Part shown: piece by piece, positions 36,710 through 44,738 of the stretch | How the letters are laid out: every line of letters begins with the position of its first letter | Numbering within the stretch: the first letter of the stretch is position 1 | Assembly (NCBI RefSeq): GCF_016587375.1 | Contig: NZ_BNJG01000002.1 | Span: 1,364,001 to 1,428,000 of the forward strand | Direction of reading: 5' to 3' | DNA length: 64,000 nt | DNA from: Ktedonobacter robiniae | Lineage (GTDB): Bacteria; Chloroflexota; Ktedonobacteria; Ktedonobacterales; Ktedonobacteraceae | Notes under the pieces: generated by a model | What the model saw: only the letters and a program-made list of their open reading frames with translations | Told to the model about the DNA's origin: nothing | The model's database searches: none | Translations under genes and position numbers: made by a program

Positions 36710-37966
36710 TTACCAGCTTACGGGCAGATGCTCAGGACCAAACGTCAGCGCCTCATCCGCACGCCAGGGAACCTCCGAGGGCGCAACGGCCAGGCGGACG
36801 CTTGGGAGCCGGGTAAGTAGCGTCTGCCAGAGAATCTGCAATTCCATGCGGGCGATCTGCTGTCCCAGGCAAGCGTGAATGCCGCGCCCAAAGCTCAGAA
36901 TGGGCTGCAGGTCTCGATCAAAACGAATCTCGCGGGCGTCGGGAAACACGGATGAATCGTAGTTGGCCGCATGCGTTGCAAGGAAGACCACTTCCCCGGC
37001 AGGGATCGTGGTCTCACCCAGTTGGACGGGCTCTCGGGTGATGCGTGGCCTGCCATGTCCGATCGGAGTGATACGCAAGATCTCTTCGATCGCCCTGGCC
37101 AACTGATCGGGCTGCTCAAGGTGGGTCCGTAACTGTGCCACCAGTTCAGGTTGTTGCAGGAGAATGAAAGCCGAATTCGTGAAGGTCGTGCTGACCGTTT
37201 CAAAGCCAGCCCCAATCACTGCCATGGCAAAACCATACATTTCGGTCTCCGTCATCACCTCGTCCCCTTTCTCTCGGGCCCGGACCAGCAGACCAAGGAT
37301 GTTGTCTCGCGGATTCGTTTGCGCCTCTTGGATAATGGGCGTGAGATGCTGCATCAGTTTCATGCCCTGCGCTCGTTTTTCTTGTGCGCTTGCCGTCGTC
37401 GAAACCAGCATCCGTGCGGATTCGCGGTAGAGGTGTTCCTCTTCCCGAGGAATCCCCAGCATTTCACACAGCACCGTCATCGGAACCTGGATCGCATAGT
37501 CCTCAAACAGATCCGCAGGTGGGCCTTTACGCTCCATAGCATCCACCAGCGCATGAGTGACCTCGGCCACCCGTGAACGCAGCTTGTTGGCCGCCGGAAC
37601 CGTAAAGGCAGGGCCGATCACGCGGCGCAGTTTGTTATGACGCGCATCGGAGACGGCAAAAATCGACGCTGCCGCTGAATCCTCCACCCCGGTGACGTGG
37701 CCTGCTTCCAGCCGGGGAACATCTCCATCTGAAGTCCGGATCGCGCCGCATTTCGGGTCGGCGAAGGCTTGCGCAATTTCCTCGTAACGGGTGGGCATCA
37801 ACGCATCGCCCCCATAGGGCATATGAACCCGGGCGACTGGGCACTTTTGCCGCTGCCGATCATACTCCTCGGAAAGTTGTAGGCTATGATCGGCAAATGG
37901 AAACGGATACGTGGGAAGCTCTTCTTGACTGGCTTCATTGGTGGGTGTCAATTGCTCTTTGCTCAT
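36710..37966 (-). CDS. Cytochrome P450 (second of two)
   Basis: A 418-residue P450. The I-helix is IGAGFETVSTT, the ExxR motif is in IEEILRITP, and the heme loop is LSFGRGIHACLGQQIARMEL. The N-terminus (LPTYPFPFADHSLQLSEEYD, CPVARVHMPYGG) is like CYP105/CYP107-type enzymes. GGAAGAAACAG precedes the ATG. It differs clearly from its neighbour, so the two are unlikely to be a recent duplication and may act in successive oxidations. Confidence 0.95.
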   Translation of the reverse strand: MSKEQLTPTNEASQEELPTYPFPFADHSLQLSEEYDRQRQKCPVARVHMPYGGDALMPTRYEEIAQAFADPKCGAIRTSDGDVPRLEAGHVTGVEDSAAASIFAVSDARHNKLRRVIGPAFTVPAANKLRSRVAEVTHALVDAMERKGPPADLFEDYAIQVPMTVLCEMLGIPREEEHLYRESARMLVSTTASAQEKRAQGMKLMQHLTPIIQEAQTNPRDNILGLLVRAREKGDEVMTETEMYGFAMAVIGAGFETVSTTFTNSAFILLQQPELVAQLRTHLEQPDQLARAIEEILRITPIGHGRPRITREPVQLGETTIPAGEVVFLATHAANYDSSVFPDAREIRFDRDLQPILSFGRGIHACLGQQIARMELQILWQTLLTRLPSVRLAVAPSEVPWRADEALTFGPEHLPVSW

Positions 37967-37989
37967 CTGTTTCTTCCAATCTGTACTTA

Positions 37990-38071
37990 GATCTTATTCC
38001 GAAACCCAACGTCACTGGCGTGACTAGCGCTTCCCCCATTCGGGGACAAGCGCGCTCAGGGTTTTCGGATC
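37990..38071. repeat. Dispersed palindromic repeat family B, copy 2 (one inner module)
   Basis: Same ends as copy 1 (GATCTTATTCCGAAACCC ... GGGTTTTCGGATC), with one CCCCCATTCGGGG hairpin module inserted in the middle. It sits in the 208-bp gap between the ferredoxin and P450 genes. Confidence 0.85.
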
Positions 38072-38174
38072 AGAAGTTACTAGCAGCCGCAGACAGCTCG
38101 CAGGTTGACGTTTTCGGGTGTTCTCGACAAGAAAAGAAAGCGTGCGAGAACAAACGTGCTCCGCTCATCCGACA

Positions 38175-38417
38175 CTACATATCCTCATCGTTTGTGGTCA
38201 GGGTGAGTTCGGAGAGGTCCTCTTCCTCCTCCACGACAAAGACCTGGGAAGGGCACGCCGCGACCGCCTGCTGCACCTTCTTTAGTTGATCCAGGGAAGG
38301 ACGTTCCTGGAGCAGTTCCACGACGCCATCGCTCTCGCGCTGGGTAAATACCTGGCTCGCGGCCAGGACACAGGCCCCACTGGCAATACATCGATTGGTC
38401 AATGCTGTTACTTTCAT
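38175..38417 (-). CDS. 3Fe-4S ferredoxin of a P450 system
   Basis: An 80-residue ferredoxin. C10 and C16 (NRCIASGACVLAA) and C55 (AVAACPSQVF) are the three ligands of a [3Fe-4S] cluster; position 13 holds no cysteine, as in P450-partner ferredoxins. The C-terminus is strongly acidic. AAAAGGAAATAC precedes the ATG. It should carry electrons from the reductase encoded upstream to the P450s. Confidence 0.93.
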   Translation of the reverse strand: MKVTALTNRCIASGACVLAASQVFTQRESDGVVELLQERPSLDQLKKVQQAVAACPSQVFVVEEEEDLSELTLTTNDEDM

Positions 38418-38441
38418 CTTTGTATTTCCTTTTTACGAGGA

Positions 38442-38481
38442 ATGGGACGCAGAGGGGCTGACGCTCCACTGCACTCCCCTC
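38442..38481. repeat. Short dispersed repeat family C, copy 1
   Basis: The stretch GACGCAGAGGGGCTGACGC and its continuation to GCACTCCCC match, inverted, a copy at 41403-41446; about 34 of 40 bases agree by eye. It lies between the ferredoxin and reductase genes. Confidence 0.6.
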
Positions 38482-38492
38482 TTTTCCTTACA

Positions 38493-39713
38493 CTAGAGAA
38501 CACCAGAAGCCTTGGTTTCCTGGGATGGTGTATATGCTGCCAACAACTGTTGTCGATAGGGCAGGAGTTGCTTCGGGCTATTCCAGCCCAGAACCGCGAC
38601 GAGGCGTTGGCCTTCTTCATAATAGGCCGCGACAAAACGATCCTCGTGCAGCGCCCCTTCAACGATCCGCAGTTCTGCGCCACGGGAGGCGATTCCATAC
38701 ATCTGGATCTTCACGTCAAATTGGTCACTCCAGAAGAAAGGCACGGGCGCGAAAGGCTGCCGCTCGCCAAGAATGTTTCTCGCGACGGCCTGGCCCTGTT
38801 CGGTGGCATTCATCCGATGTTCCAGGCGCACCTGCCGCTGCAGGTACGGATGATACCAGTTGGCCACATCTCCAGCGGCATAAATGTCTGGAGCAGCTTG
38901 ACAGAAGGCGTCGCACACAATGCCGTTCTGCAGCGTCAGGCCGCTTCCTTCAAGCCAGCTCACATTGGGCTGTGCCCCGACCGCGACCAGCACTACGTCC
39001 GCTGGCAGCGTCGAACCATCCTCCAACACAACCTCTCTGACTGCGCCTCCATGCCCTTGCTCCTGGTCGCCGATCAGGCGACGCACCCCAATACCATTAT
39101 GCAAACGCACCCCATGGGCTGTTTGTAAGTGCATCACCCGCTCACCAATCGCTCTCCCGAGAGGTCCCTCCAGGCAGACAGGCAATGGCTCGACCACATC
39201 GACCTCCAGGCCCAACTGGTGTGCCGTCGCCGCAGCTTCTAATCCCAGAAAGCCGCCACCAACAACAACGAGGCGTGTCCCTGCTACGAGCGCCTGGCGC
39301 AAGGCGAGCGTCTGCTCCAGGGTCCTCAGGACAAAGACTCCTTGCAGATCATGCCCTGAGGAGAGGAAACGTGGCGTCAGACCCATTGCGATGACCGCTG
39401 CATCAAACTCCAGGCGCTGACCATCAGAGAGGGCGACGCAGTGCTCTGCGACATCCAGATGGGTTGCCTCAACGCCATGAAACCAATCAAGCGCCAGTTT
39501 CTCCAGCGCGACTGGTGAACGTAAATGCACCTTCTCAGGTGCCCAGGTGCCAGCAAGCACCTGTTTGGATAAAGGGGGGCGATCATACGGAAGAGTGTGC
39601 TCCGCATGCACCATCATGATCGTTCCCTGAAATCCGAGCCGCCGTAACGTTTCTGCGGTGGTGAGCCCGGCGGCGCCCGCACCGATAATCACGATCCTGT
39701 TGAGATTCCTCAT
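38493..39713 (-). CDS. Ferredoxin reductase (NAD(P)H, FAD; BphA4/rubredoxin-reductase type)
   Basis: A 406-residue flavoprotein. The FAD-binding motif IVIIGAGAAGLTTAETLRRL opens the protein, the NAD(P) motif VVVGGGFLGLEAAATAHQLG lies near residue 150, and the second FAD motif is DIYAAGDVANW. The C-terminal domain (VPFFWSDQFDVKIQMYGIA) is typical of reductases that feed [2Fe-2S] or [3Fe-4S] ferredoxins of oxygenases. It completes the NAD(P)H-ferredoxin-P450 chain of this operon. Confidence 0.93.
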   Translation of the reverse strand: MRNLNRIVIIGAGAAGLTTAETLRRLGFQGTIMMVHAEHTLPYDRPPLSKQVLAGTWAPEKVHLRSPVALEKLALDWFHGVEATHLDVAEHCVALSDGQRLEFDAAVIAMGLTPRFLSSGHDLQGVFVLRTLEQTLALRQALVAGTRLVVVGGGFLGLEAAATAHQLGLEVDVVEPLPVCLEGPLGRAIGERVMHLQTAHGVRLHNGIGVRRLIGDQEQGHGGAVREVVLEDGSTLPADVVLVAVGAQPNVSWLEGSGLTLQNGIVCDAFCQAAPDIYAAGDVANWYHPYLQRQVRLEHRMNATEQGQAVARNILGERQPFAPVPFFWSDQFDVKIQMYGIASRGAELRIVEGALHEDRFVAAYYEEGQRLVAVLGWNSPKQLLPYRQQLLAAYTPSQETKASGVL

Positions 39714-39805
39714 TTCCTGTTTCCTTTGCTATTGCGCTTCTTTCACAGAAAGATTTCCTTCAGTGGAAAGAACAGCAAACGGGCTGCGATCAAGAAATGG
39801 GGAGG

Positions 39806-40570
39806 TCAGGCGGCGAACCAGCCGCCATCAACGGGGAGAATTGCGCCATTGATAAAACTGGCATCTTTGGATGCCAGAAAGGCAATAGCGGCGGCGAGCT
39901 CTTCAGGGGTAGAAACCCGCGAGGGAGAGCTGGCCTTGAGAAACGGCATCACTCTACCAAGACCGGCTTCACTTGGGACACCATTTCCGATACCGATGGC
40001 GGTCGCCACGGCACCAGGACAGACCGCATTGCAGCGAATACCGCGTTCTCCATAGTGGAAGGCAATACTCCTGGTCAGTCCCACCACTCCGTGCTTGGCA
40101 ACGGTGTAGGAGGTGCCAGCAGCTCCGCCACGTAAGCCTGCTTCCGAGGCGGTATTGACGATACTGCCTCCACCCTGTTCGAGAAATAGAGGGATCGCTC
40201 TCCGGCAGGCCAGAAAGGGACCATTCAGGTTGACGGCCAGAACCCGCTCCCATAGGTCCAGGGAGACCTCGGCAGCAGGGGTCATGAGGTCCATAATCCC
40301 GGCATTATTGCAGAGGATATCGAGCCGCCCAAAGGTGGACGTGGCGGTGTTCAGCATGGCTTCCACGTCACTCTCTGACGCCACATTGGCGGTAGACCCG
40401 GTAATCGTTGCTCCCTGGTCCCGCAGTTCCGTGACCAGGGCTTGCAGTGGTGCTTCCACAATGTCAACCGCGACCACGGCTGCTCCCTCAGTCACCAGGC
40501 GCTGGACAAGCGCTCGACCAATGCCAGAGGCGGCACCGGTCACCAGGGCGACCTGTTGCTCAAAACGCAT
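39806..40570 (-). CDS. SDR-family oxidoreductase, first gene of the P450 operon
   Basis: A 254-residue classical short-chain dehydrogenase. The nucleotide motif is VTGAASGIGRA, followed by CNNAGIMD, the catalytic Ser region IVNTASEAGLRG and YTVAKHG. It ends ILPVDGGWFA. The start at 40570 has AAGGAGCAAGAAGG. It is transcribed from the promoter at 40703-40732 and probably oxidises or reduces an alcohol or ketone linked to the P450 reactions. Confidence 0.92.
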   Translation of the reverse strand: MRFEQQVALVTGAASGIGRALVQRLVTEGAAVVAVDIVEAPLQALVTELRDQGATITGSTANVASESDVEAMLNTATSTFGRLDILCNNAGIMDLMTPAAEVSLDLWERVLAVNLNGPFLACRRAIPLFLEQGGGSIVNTASEAGLRGGAAGTSYTVAKHGVVGLTRSIAFHYGERGIRCNAVCPGAVATAIGIGNGVPSEAGLGRVMPFLKASSPSRVSTPEELAAAIAFLASKDASFINGAILPVDGGWFAA

Positions 40571-40702
40571 ACCTTCTTGCTCCTTATCTGAACATGGCTT
40601 CAGGGGTGAGAAAACCGCTGAGGCACATCCCTCAAAAATCGTCATCTCAAGGCATCGACACAGCAAGTATACTGTCTTCAGTTGTCACATGTGTCTTTTT
40701 GA

Positions 40703-40732
40703 ATTATAATGTCACTCAATGACAAAAGTCAA
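40703..40732 (-). promoter_or_regulatory. Promoter of the P450 operon with a TetR-type operator in its spacer
   Basis: On the minus strand TTGACT (40732-40727) and TATAAT (40708-40703) are 18 bp apart. Between and overlapping them lies the dyad TGTCACTCAATGACA (40710-40724). It is 130 bp upstream of the SDR start and just upstream of the divergent TetR gene, so the TetR protein is the likely repressor. Confidence 0.7.
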
Positions 40733-40757
40733 TAGGAGAAAAAAGGGAGTGAATGTC

Positions 40758-41375
40758 ATGGTATCTTCACCACACAACGAATCGCAGCCAATAAGTTTGC
40801 GAGAACGCAAGAAACGTCTGGCTCAAGCCACCATTGAGGAGGCAGCGCTCCGACTCTTTCAGCAAAAGGGCTACGAGCGCACCTCCATCCAGGACATTGC
40901 TGATGTGGTGATGATGTCACCGCGCACCTTTTTTCGCTATTTTGCCTCCAAAGAGGACGTGCTCTTGGAGCCCATGCATGCGATCCAGAGCGAAGGTCTC
41001 CGCTTTCTACAGCACACTGCGCCAACGGAATCACCCCACGCAGCCCTGCAAGCGACCTTTGAGTACCTGGCCCTCCTCCATCAGCAGCAGCGGGTCAGTT
41101 TTCTGACCCTCTATCACGTGGTTATGCAGATCCCCTCGCTCGCGTCCATCTATATCTATGCCCTGATGAAAGCAGAGCCAGCCCTCTGTGACGCGCTGTG
41201 CTCCCGCCAGGAAGCGGCTACAAACCGCCAGGAGATCCGCTTCCTGGTAGCCATCTACATGGCAGCGCTGCGTGTGGCTCTTGAGGAATGGCTGGAGCAA
41301 GAAGCGCAGGGAGATCTTGTTTCCTTGCTTCGTGGGTACCTGGACGTCTTCTCGTCGCTTTCCCACCATGCCTAG
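40758..41375 (+). CDS. TetR-family regulator, divergent from the P450 operon
   Basis: A 205-residue regulator. The HTH reads AQATIEEAALRLFQQKGYER and IADVVMMSPRTFFRYFASKE, like regulators with the FFRYF motif. The ATG at 40758 has GGGAGTG upstream; an earlier ATG at 40719 lies in the operator dyad and is less likely. It probably represses the P450 operon and itself. A family C repeat follows the stop. Confidence 0.9.
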   Translation: MVSSPHNESQPISLRERKKRLAQATIEEAALRLFQQKGYERTSIQDIADVVMMSPRTFFRYFASKEDVLLEPMHAIQSEGLRFLQHTAPTESPHAALQATFEYLALLHQQQRVSFLTLYHVVMQIPSLASIYIYALMKAEPALCDALCSRQEAATNRQEIRFLVAIYMAALRVALEEWLEQEAQGDLVSLLRGYLDVFSSLSHHA

Positions 41376-41402
41376 TACTCTGTCAACATTGATTGGAAAG
41401 GT

Positions 41403-41446
41403 GGGGAGTGCAGAGGGGCGTCAGCCCCTCTGCGTCTCAATCCCCT
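41403..41446. repeat. Short dispersed repeat family C, copy 2
   Basis: Contains the palindrome GCAGAGGGGCGTCAGCCCC with its inverted end; inverted relative to copy 1 at 38442. It may serve as terminator of the TetR gene. Confidence 0.6.
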
Positions 41447-41571
41447 CCCGCCGTAGGCGGCTTGAAACCTTTTCAATGAAGATTGACAAACTACTAGACA
41501 CCGATCAAGTAGTCGAGAGAAAAATTGATGGATAAAGAAAAACAGGGCTGGCTCGCTTCACCATCCGGGGC

Positions 41572-41627
41572 TTGACATCTGCTAGACCGGTCGGTACAAT
41601 AGAAGGAGCAGCTAGACCAGTTGGTAC
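41572..41627 (+). promoter_or_regulatory. Promoter and double LmrA/YxaF-type operator
   Basis: TTGACA (41572-41577) and TACAAT (41595-41600) are 17 bp apart. The operator CTAGACCGGTCGGTACA lies in the spacer and overlaps the -10, and CTAGACCAGTTGGTACA is repeated 30 bp downstream, just before the ribosome site. The half-sites resemble the TAGACC-type operators known for LmrA/YxaF regulators. Confidence 0.8.
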
Positions 41628-41638
41628 AGGAGGATCTC

Positions 41639-42220
41639 TTGGAGACAGAAGGAACACGGGCACGCATCATTGCTACTACTGTTGAATTGATGGACGCACA
41701 GGGCTATCATGCGACAGGCTTGAATCAAATCCTCCATCAGAGCGGTACGCCGAAAGGCTCGCTCTATCATCACTTTCCTGGGGGAAAAGAAGAGTTGGCG
41801 GCAGAAGCGGTTTCGGCAGCCGGGCAAGCACTCACTCACGAGCTCGATGCCATCATTGTGGAAGGCACGGATTTGGGCATGGCGCTCTCTCTTCTCACCT
41901 CCTTCTTTCGCGAACGCCTCCAGACATCTAATTTTCAAAAAGGCTGTCCACTAGCTACCATCACATTAGAGATGGCGGCCACCAGCGATTCTATGCAGCA
42001 TGCTTGCCGTGCTGTCTACCATGACTGGCAGGTACGTCTCGAACACTTGCTGATTGCCTCGGGCTGCGAACCAGCGCGGGCTTCTGCGAGAGCGCTCTTT
42101 GTGCTCTCTGTAATTGAAGGGGCGCTCTTACTCTGTCAAGCCGAGCGTAGCACACACCCCTTAGAGCAGGCGGTGGAAGAGCTTCGGCTTCTTTTCGAAG
42201 GAGATGCAAAAGCACCATGA
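41639..42220 (+). CDS. TetR-family regulator, LmrA/YxaF group
   Basis: A 193-residue regulator with a TTG start: AGGAGG lies 5 bases before it. An upstream TTG at 41621 lies inside the second operator. The HTH is MDAQGYHATGLNQILHQSGT followed by PKGSLYHHFPGGKEEL, the hallmark of the LmrA/YxaF group. KGCPLATITLEMA is in the ligand domain. It should repress its own operon through the paired operator upstream. Confidence 0.9.
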   Translation: METEGTRARIIATTVELMDAQGYHATGLNQILHQSGTPKGSLYHHFPGGKEELAAEAVSAAGQALTHELDAIIVEGTDLGMALSLLTSFFRERLQTSNFQKGCPLATITLEMAATSDSMQHACRAVYHDWQVRLEHLLIASGCEPARASARALFVLSVIEGALLLCQAERSTHPLEQAVEELRLLFEGDAKAP

Positions 42221-42945
42221 ACCTATCCGACCATTCACTACGACGGAAGGATTCCATCATCGCTTCTACAACAGAGCTGGGGATGAAGATGACCGCTCAT
42301 CATGTCTGGCAGTTGAGCAATCGTTTTCCAGCCAACCTCTTCAATGTCTATCTCGTTGAGGATGTGCTCATTGACGCAGCCACACGCTGGGATGCTTCCA
42401 GTCTACTCAAACAACTGGCAAACATTCCCCTTTCACAGGTGGCACTGACCCATTGCCATCCCGATCATCAGGGAGCCGTCAAGCAGATCTGCGCAACCAG
42501 AGACATCCCCCTTGCCTGTCCTGAAGCGGACATCGCGAGCATGGAGGGACGTACCCCTATGCTCCCAAGGACTGCCGCCATAAAAATAATGCAACTGGGG
42601 TTCGCCGGGCCAGCGTATTCCGTCCAACGGAGCTTACATGATGGTGACGAAATAGCTGGATTTCGCGTTATCCATACGCCCGGACATACCCCTGGTCATG
42701 TGATGTACTTTCGCGAGTCCGACCGGGTAGCGATTGTAGGAGACGTGTTGCGCAATAACCATCCTATCACGGGCAAAATTGGCCTGTATGAGCCACCAGC
42801 CGTCTTTACGCTGGATCGTGAAGAGAACCGCCGCTCCATTCGTAAGCTGGCGCAATTACGCCCAGCTCTCGTCTGCTTCGGTCATGGACCTGTGCTCTAC
42901 GATATGGAGCAGCTTGATCGATTTGTCGCCCGGCTCCCGTCCTAA
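42217..42945 (+). CDS. Metallo-beta-lactamase-fold hydrolase
   Basis: A protein of up to 242 residues whose ATG overlaps the TetR stop (ATGA). The metal motif THCHPDHQG (H79, H81, D83, H84) is followed by HTPGHTPGH, VGDVLRNN and CFGHGP, all positions of a dinuclear zinc hydrolase of the glyoxalase II-like group. The first 22 residues are unusual for the family; an ATG at 42283 is an alternative start. Cotranscription with the repressor suggests an inducible detoxifying hydrolase. Confidence 0.88.
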   Translation: MNLSDHSLRRKDSIIASTTELGMKMTAHHVWQLSNRFPANLFNVYLVEDVLIDAATRWDASSLLKQLANIPLSQVALTHCHPDHQGAVKQICATRDIPLACPEADIASMEGRTPMLPRTAAIKIMQLGFAGPAYSVQRSLHDGDEIAGFRVIHTPGHTPGHVMYFRESDRVAIVGDVLRNNHPITGKIGLYEPPAVFTLDREENRRSIRKLAQLRPALVCFGHGPVLYDMEQLDRFVARLPS

Positions 42946-43150
42946 CCTGCTATTCTTGCCATCTCATTCGCCAGAACTGGACCCAGCCGAACGCTTGTGG
43001 CCCCTCTCAAATAAACTGCTCGCCAACCGGGGCTTGACTTCGCTTGACGAGCAGGAACAGCTCCAGGCCGAGCGCTGTTGTTGGTTATAAGCTCATCCTG
43101 AAGCAATACAGGGTCGAACCTCCTTCCATTGGTGGCCTTCTTTGGATACT
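42938..43150 (+). pseudogene. IS630-type transposase remnant (C-terminal end)
   Basis: The frame reads RPNLLFLPSHSPELDPAERL and continues with WPLSNKLLANRGLTSLDE, the end of an IS630-family DDE transposase. A stop follows at 43088, and FHWWPSLD is recognisable further on in another frame. The catalytic core is absent. It begins at the end of the metallo-hydrolase gene, so an insertion was probably largely deleted here. Confidence 0.8.
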
Positions 43151-43209
43151 ACCTAAACGGATTTGATATCAATCGGCATATCGCCGCCAGGTGAGAAGAC
43201 GGAAGCTGC

Positions 43210-43752
43210 TTAGTCCTCTGCGACTGCTTCCAAGTTGATCTCGATCCTGACATCTTCGCCAACCATAATCCCGCCAGTCTCCAACGCTAAATTCCAAGTG
43301 AGACCAAAATCCTTACGGTTGATGGTCGTGACGGCTGTGAGGCCTGCACGCCGGTCCCCAAAGGGATTGTGTTCTTTGGGAATCTGTCCGCCATACTCGA
43401 CGTCAAACGTCACTTCTTTCGTCACCCCATGCAGCGTGAGGTCTCCCAGGATAGAGTAACGGCGATCGCCCCTGGACTCAACTTGTTTGCTCTTGAATGT
43501 GAGGAGTGGATACTGCTCAGTATCAAAGAAATCAGGTGAACGTAGGTGTGCATCACGCTTCTCGTCACGTGTGTCGATGCTGGCAGTTTCAGCCTCGGCC
43601 TCTATCCAGGACTTCTCTGGATGGATTTCATCGATTTCGAGTGTCGCTCGAAATACATTGAAGCTTCCGCTAACTTTGCTGAACATCATGTGCCTGACCG
43701 AAAATGTGACTTCTGAGTGAGTAGTATCGAGTGTCCAGACCATATTTGGCAT
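43210..43752 (-). CDS. YceI-family lipocalin-like protein
   Basis: A 180-residue YceI protein, a beta-barrel that binds isoprenoid or lipid ligands. Typical parts are TLDTTHSEVTFSVRHMMFS, ASIDTRDEKRDAHLRSPDFF and LTLHGVTKEVTFDVEY. No signal peptide is visible, so it is probably cytoplasmic. Its ATG directly follows the MerR stop codon (TAAATG), so the two genes are translationally coupled. Confidence 0.93.
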   Translation of the reverse strand: MPNMVWTLDTTHSEVTFSVRHMMFSKVSGSFNVFRATLEIDEIHPEKSWIEAEAETASIDTRDEKRDAHLRSPDFFDTEQYPLLTFKSKQVESRGDRRYSILGDLTLHGVTKEVTFDVEYGGQIPKEHNPFGDRRAGLTAVTTINRKDFGLTWNLALETGGIMVGEDVRIEINLEAVAED

Positions 43753-44586
43753 TTATCCTTTCTCAACAGGGATCTGTGCTTCGGTAACATAAAACTGATT
43801 CTCGCCTTTGGCAAAATACACCTCACGGCACGGCTGCGAAAGTGAGATGGTATAGCCGTTTTGCTCCATCCATCTTCCAAGATCAAGAAGCGCTGTACAC
43901 GTCCCATGCGGCTGACATTCATGCATGAGACTTGCGACCAGTGGAAGAGCTGGTAACGTGCGAATAGTTAGATGCGCATCCACCGATACTTGCTCTGGAA
44001 GAGGACAGGCGACCTCCACATCAAAGGTGTCGTCCTGATCATCCCGACATGCTCCGGTATCCTGCCACAACACCATATGGGGAAGCGTCGCTGGTTCGGA
44101 GAGACCAGAACGCGACAAGGAACGATTCAATTCCTCAAAGAAGAAAGGCAAGTGGGAAGAGGACAGGTTAGCACACGTTGGTAATGAAGCTACTCGCAGT
44201 GCTTTGATGCTTTTGAGCGCCACATCGTGTCCAGACTGGGTCTCTCCCTCGCGCTCAATCAGATGCAGGCGCGCCTCAATACGAGCAAGGCGTGTGGATT
44301 CTTGCTCGATCAAGGCATGAATTTCAGCCTGTTTGAGCCGGAGCATTCCACGAACCTCCGCGAGTGGAATCTGTACATCAAGTGCCTGCGCAATCTGCTC
44401 TAATGTTAACCCCAGATCCTTGTAGGCAAGGATACGATTGAGCCGGAATAACTGTTCGGTCGTGTAGTAGCGATAGCCGTTAAAAGGATCAATAGAGGCT
44501 GGTTTCAACAGACCAATCTGATCATAGTAACGCAGGGTTTTCATCGAAACCTGACTGAGCCTGGAAAACTCGCTAATCTTGAACAC
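43753..44586 (-). CDS. MerR-family regulator with GyrI-like effector domain
   Basis: A 277-residue BmrR-like regulator. The N-terminal HTH is FKISEFSRLSQVSMKTLRYY, DPFNGYRYYTTEQLFRLNRI follows, then a long coiled coil and a C-terminal GyrI/SOUL-like ligand domain. The GTG at 44586 is chosen because GGAGG lies 8 bases upstream and it gives the standard FKISEF start; an in-frame ATG at 44601 is the alternative. It likely activates its own promoter and yceI in response to a small hydrophobic ligand. Confidence 0.88.
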   Translation of the reverse strand: MFKISEFSRLSQVSMKTLRYYDQIGLLKPASIDPFNGYRYYTTEQLFRLNRILAYKDLGLTLEQIAQALDVQIPLAEVRGMLRLKQAEIHALIEQESTRLARIEARLHLIEREGETQSGHDVALKSIKALRVASLPTCANLSSSHLPFFFEELNRSLSRSGLSEPATLPHMVLWQDTGACRDDQDDTFDVEVACPLPEQVSVDAHLTIRTLPALPLVASLMHECQPHGTCTALLDLGRWMEQNGYTISLSQPCREVYFAKGENQFYVTEAQIPVEKG

Positions 44587-44625
44587 TGCTTCTCCCTCCA
44601 TGTCTGTGCCGATCTCTTCGTTACA

Positions 44626-44657
44626 ATCATACACTTTCCCCTTAACTGGAAAGTCAA
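44626..44657 (-). promoter_or_regulatory. MerR-type promoter with 20-bp spacer and dyad
   Basis: On the minus strand TTGACT (44657-44652) and TATGAT (44631-44626) are 20 bp apart, with the dyad ACTTTCC...GGAAAGT centred in the spacer. The overlong spacer is the signature of MerR-activated promoters. Confidence 0.8.
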
Positions 44658-44738
44658 GAGGGAAATGCTGTTCTCAACACACCTCAGAAGAGATTGCTCA
44701 AGAATTTCACCTGGAACGAGCAGGAACAGACTGCATTA

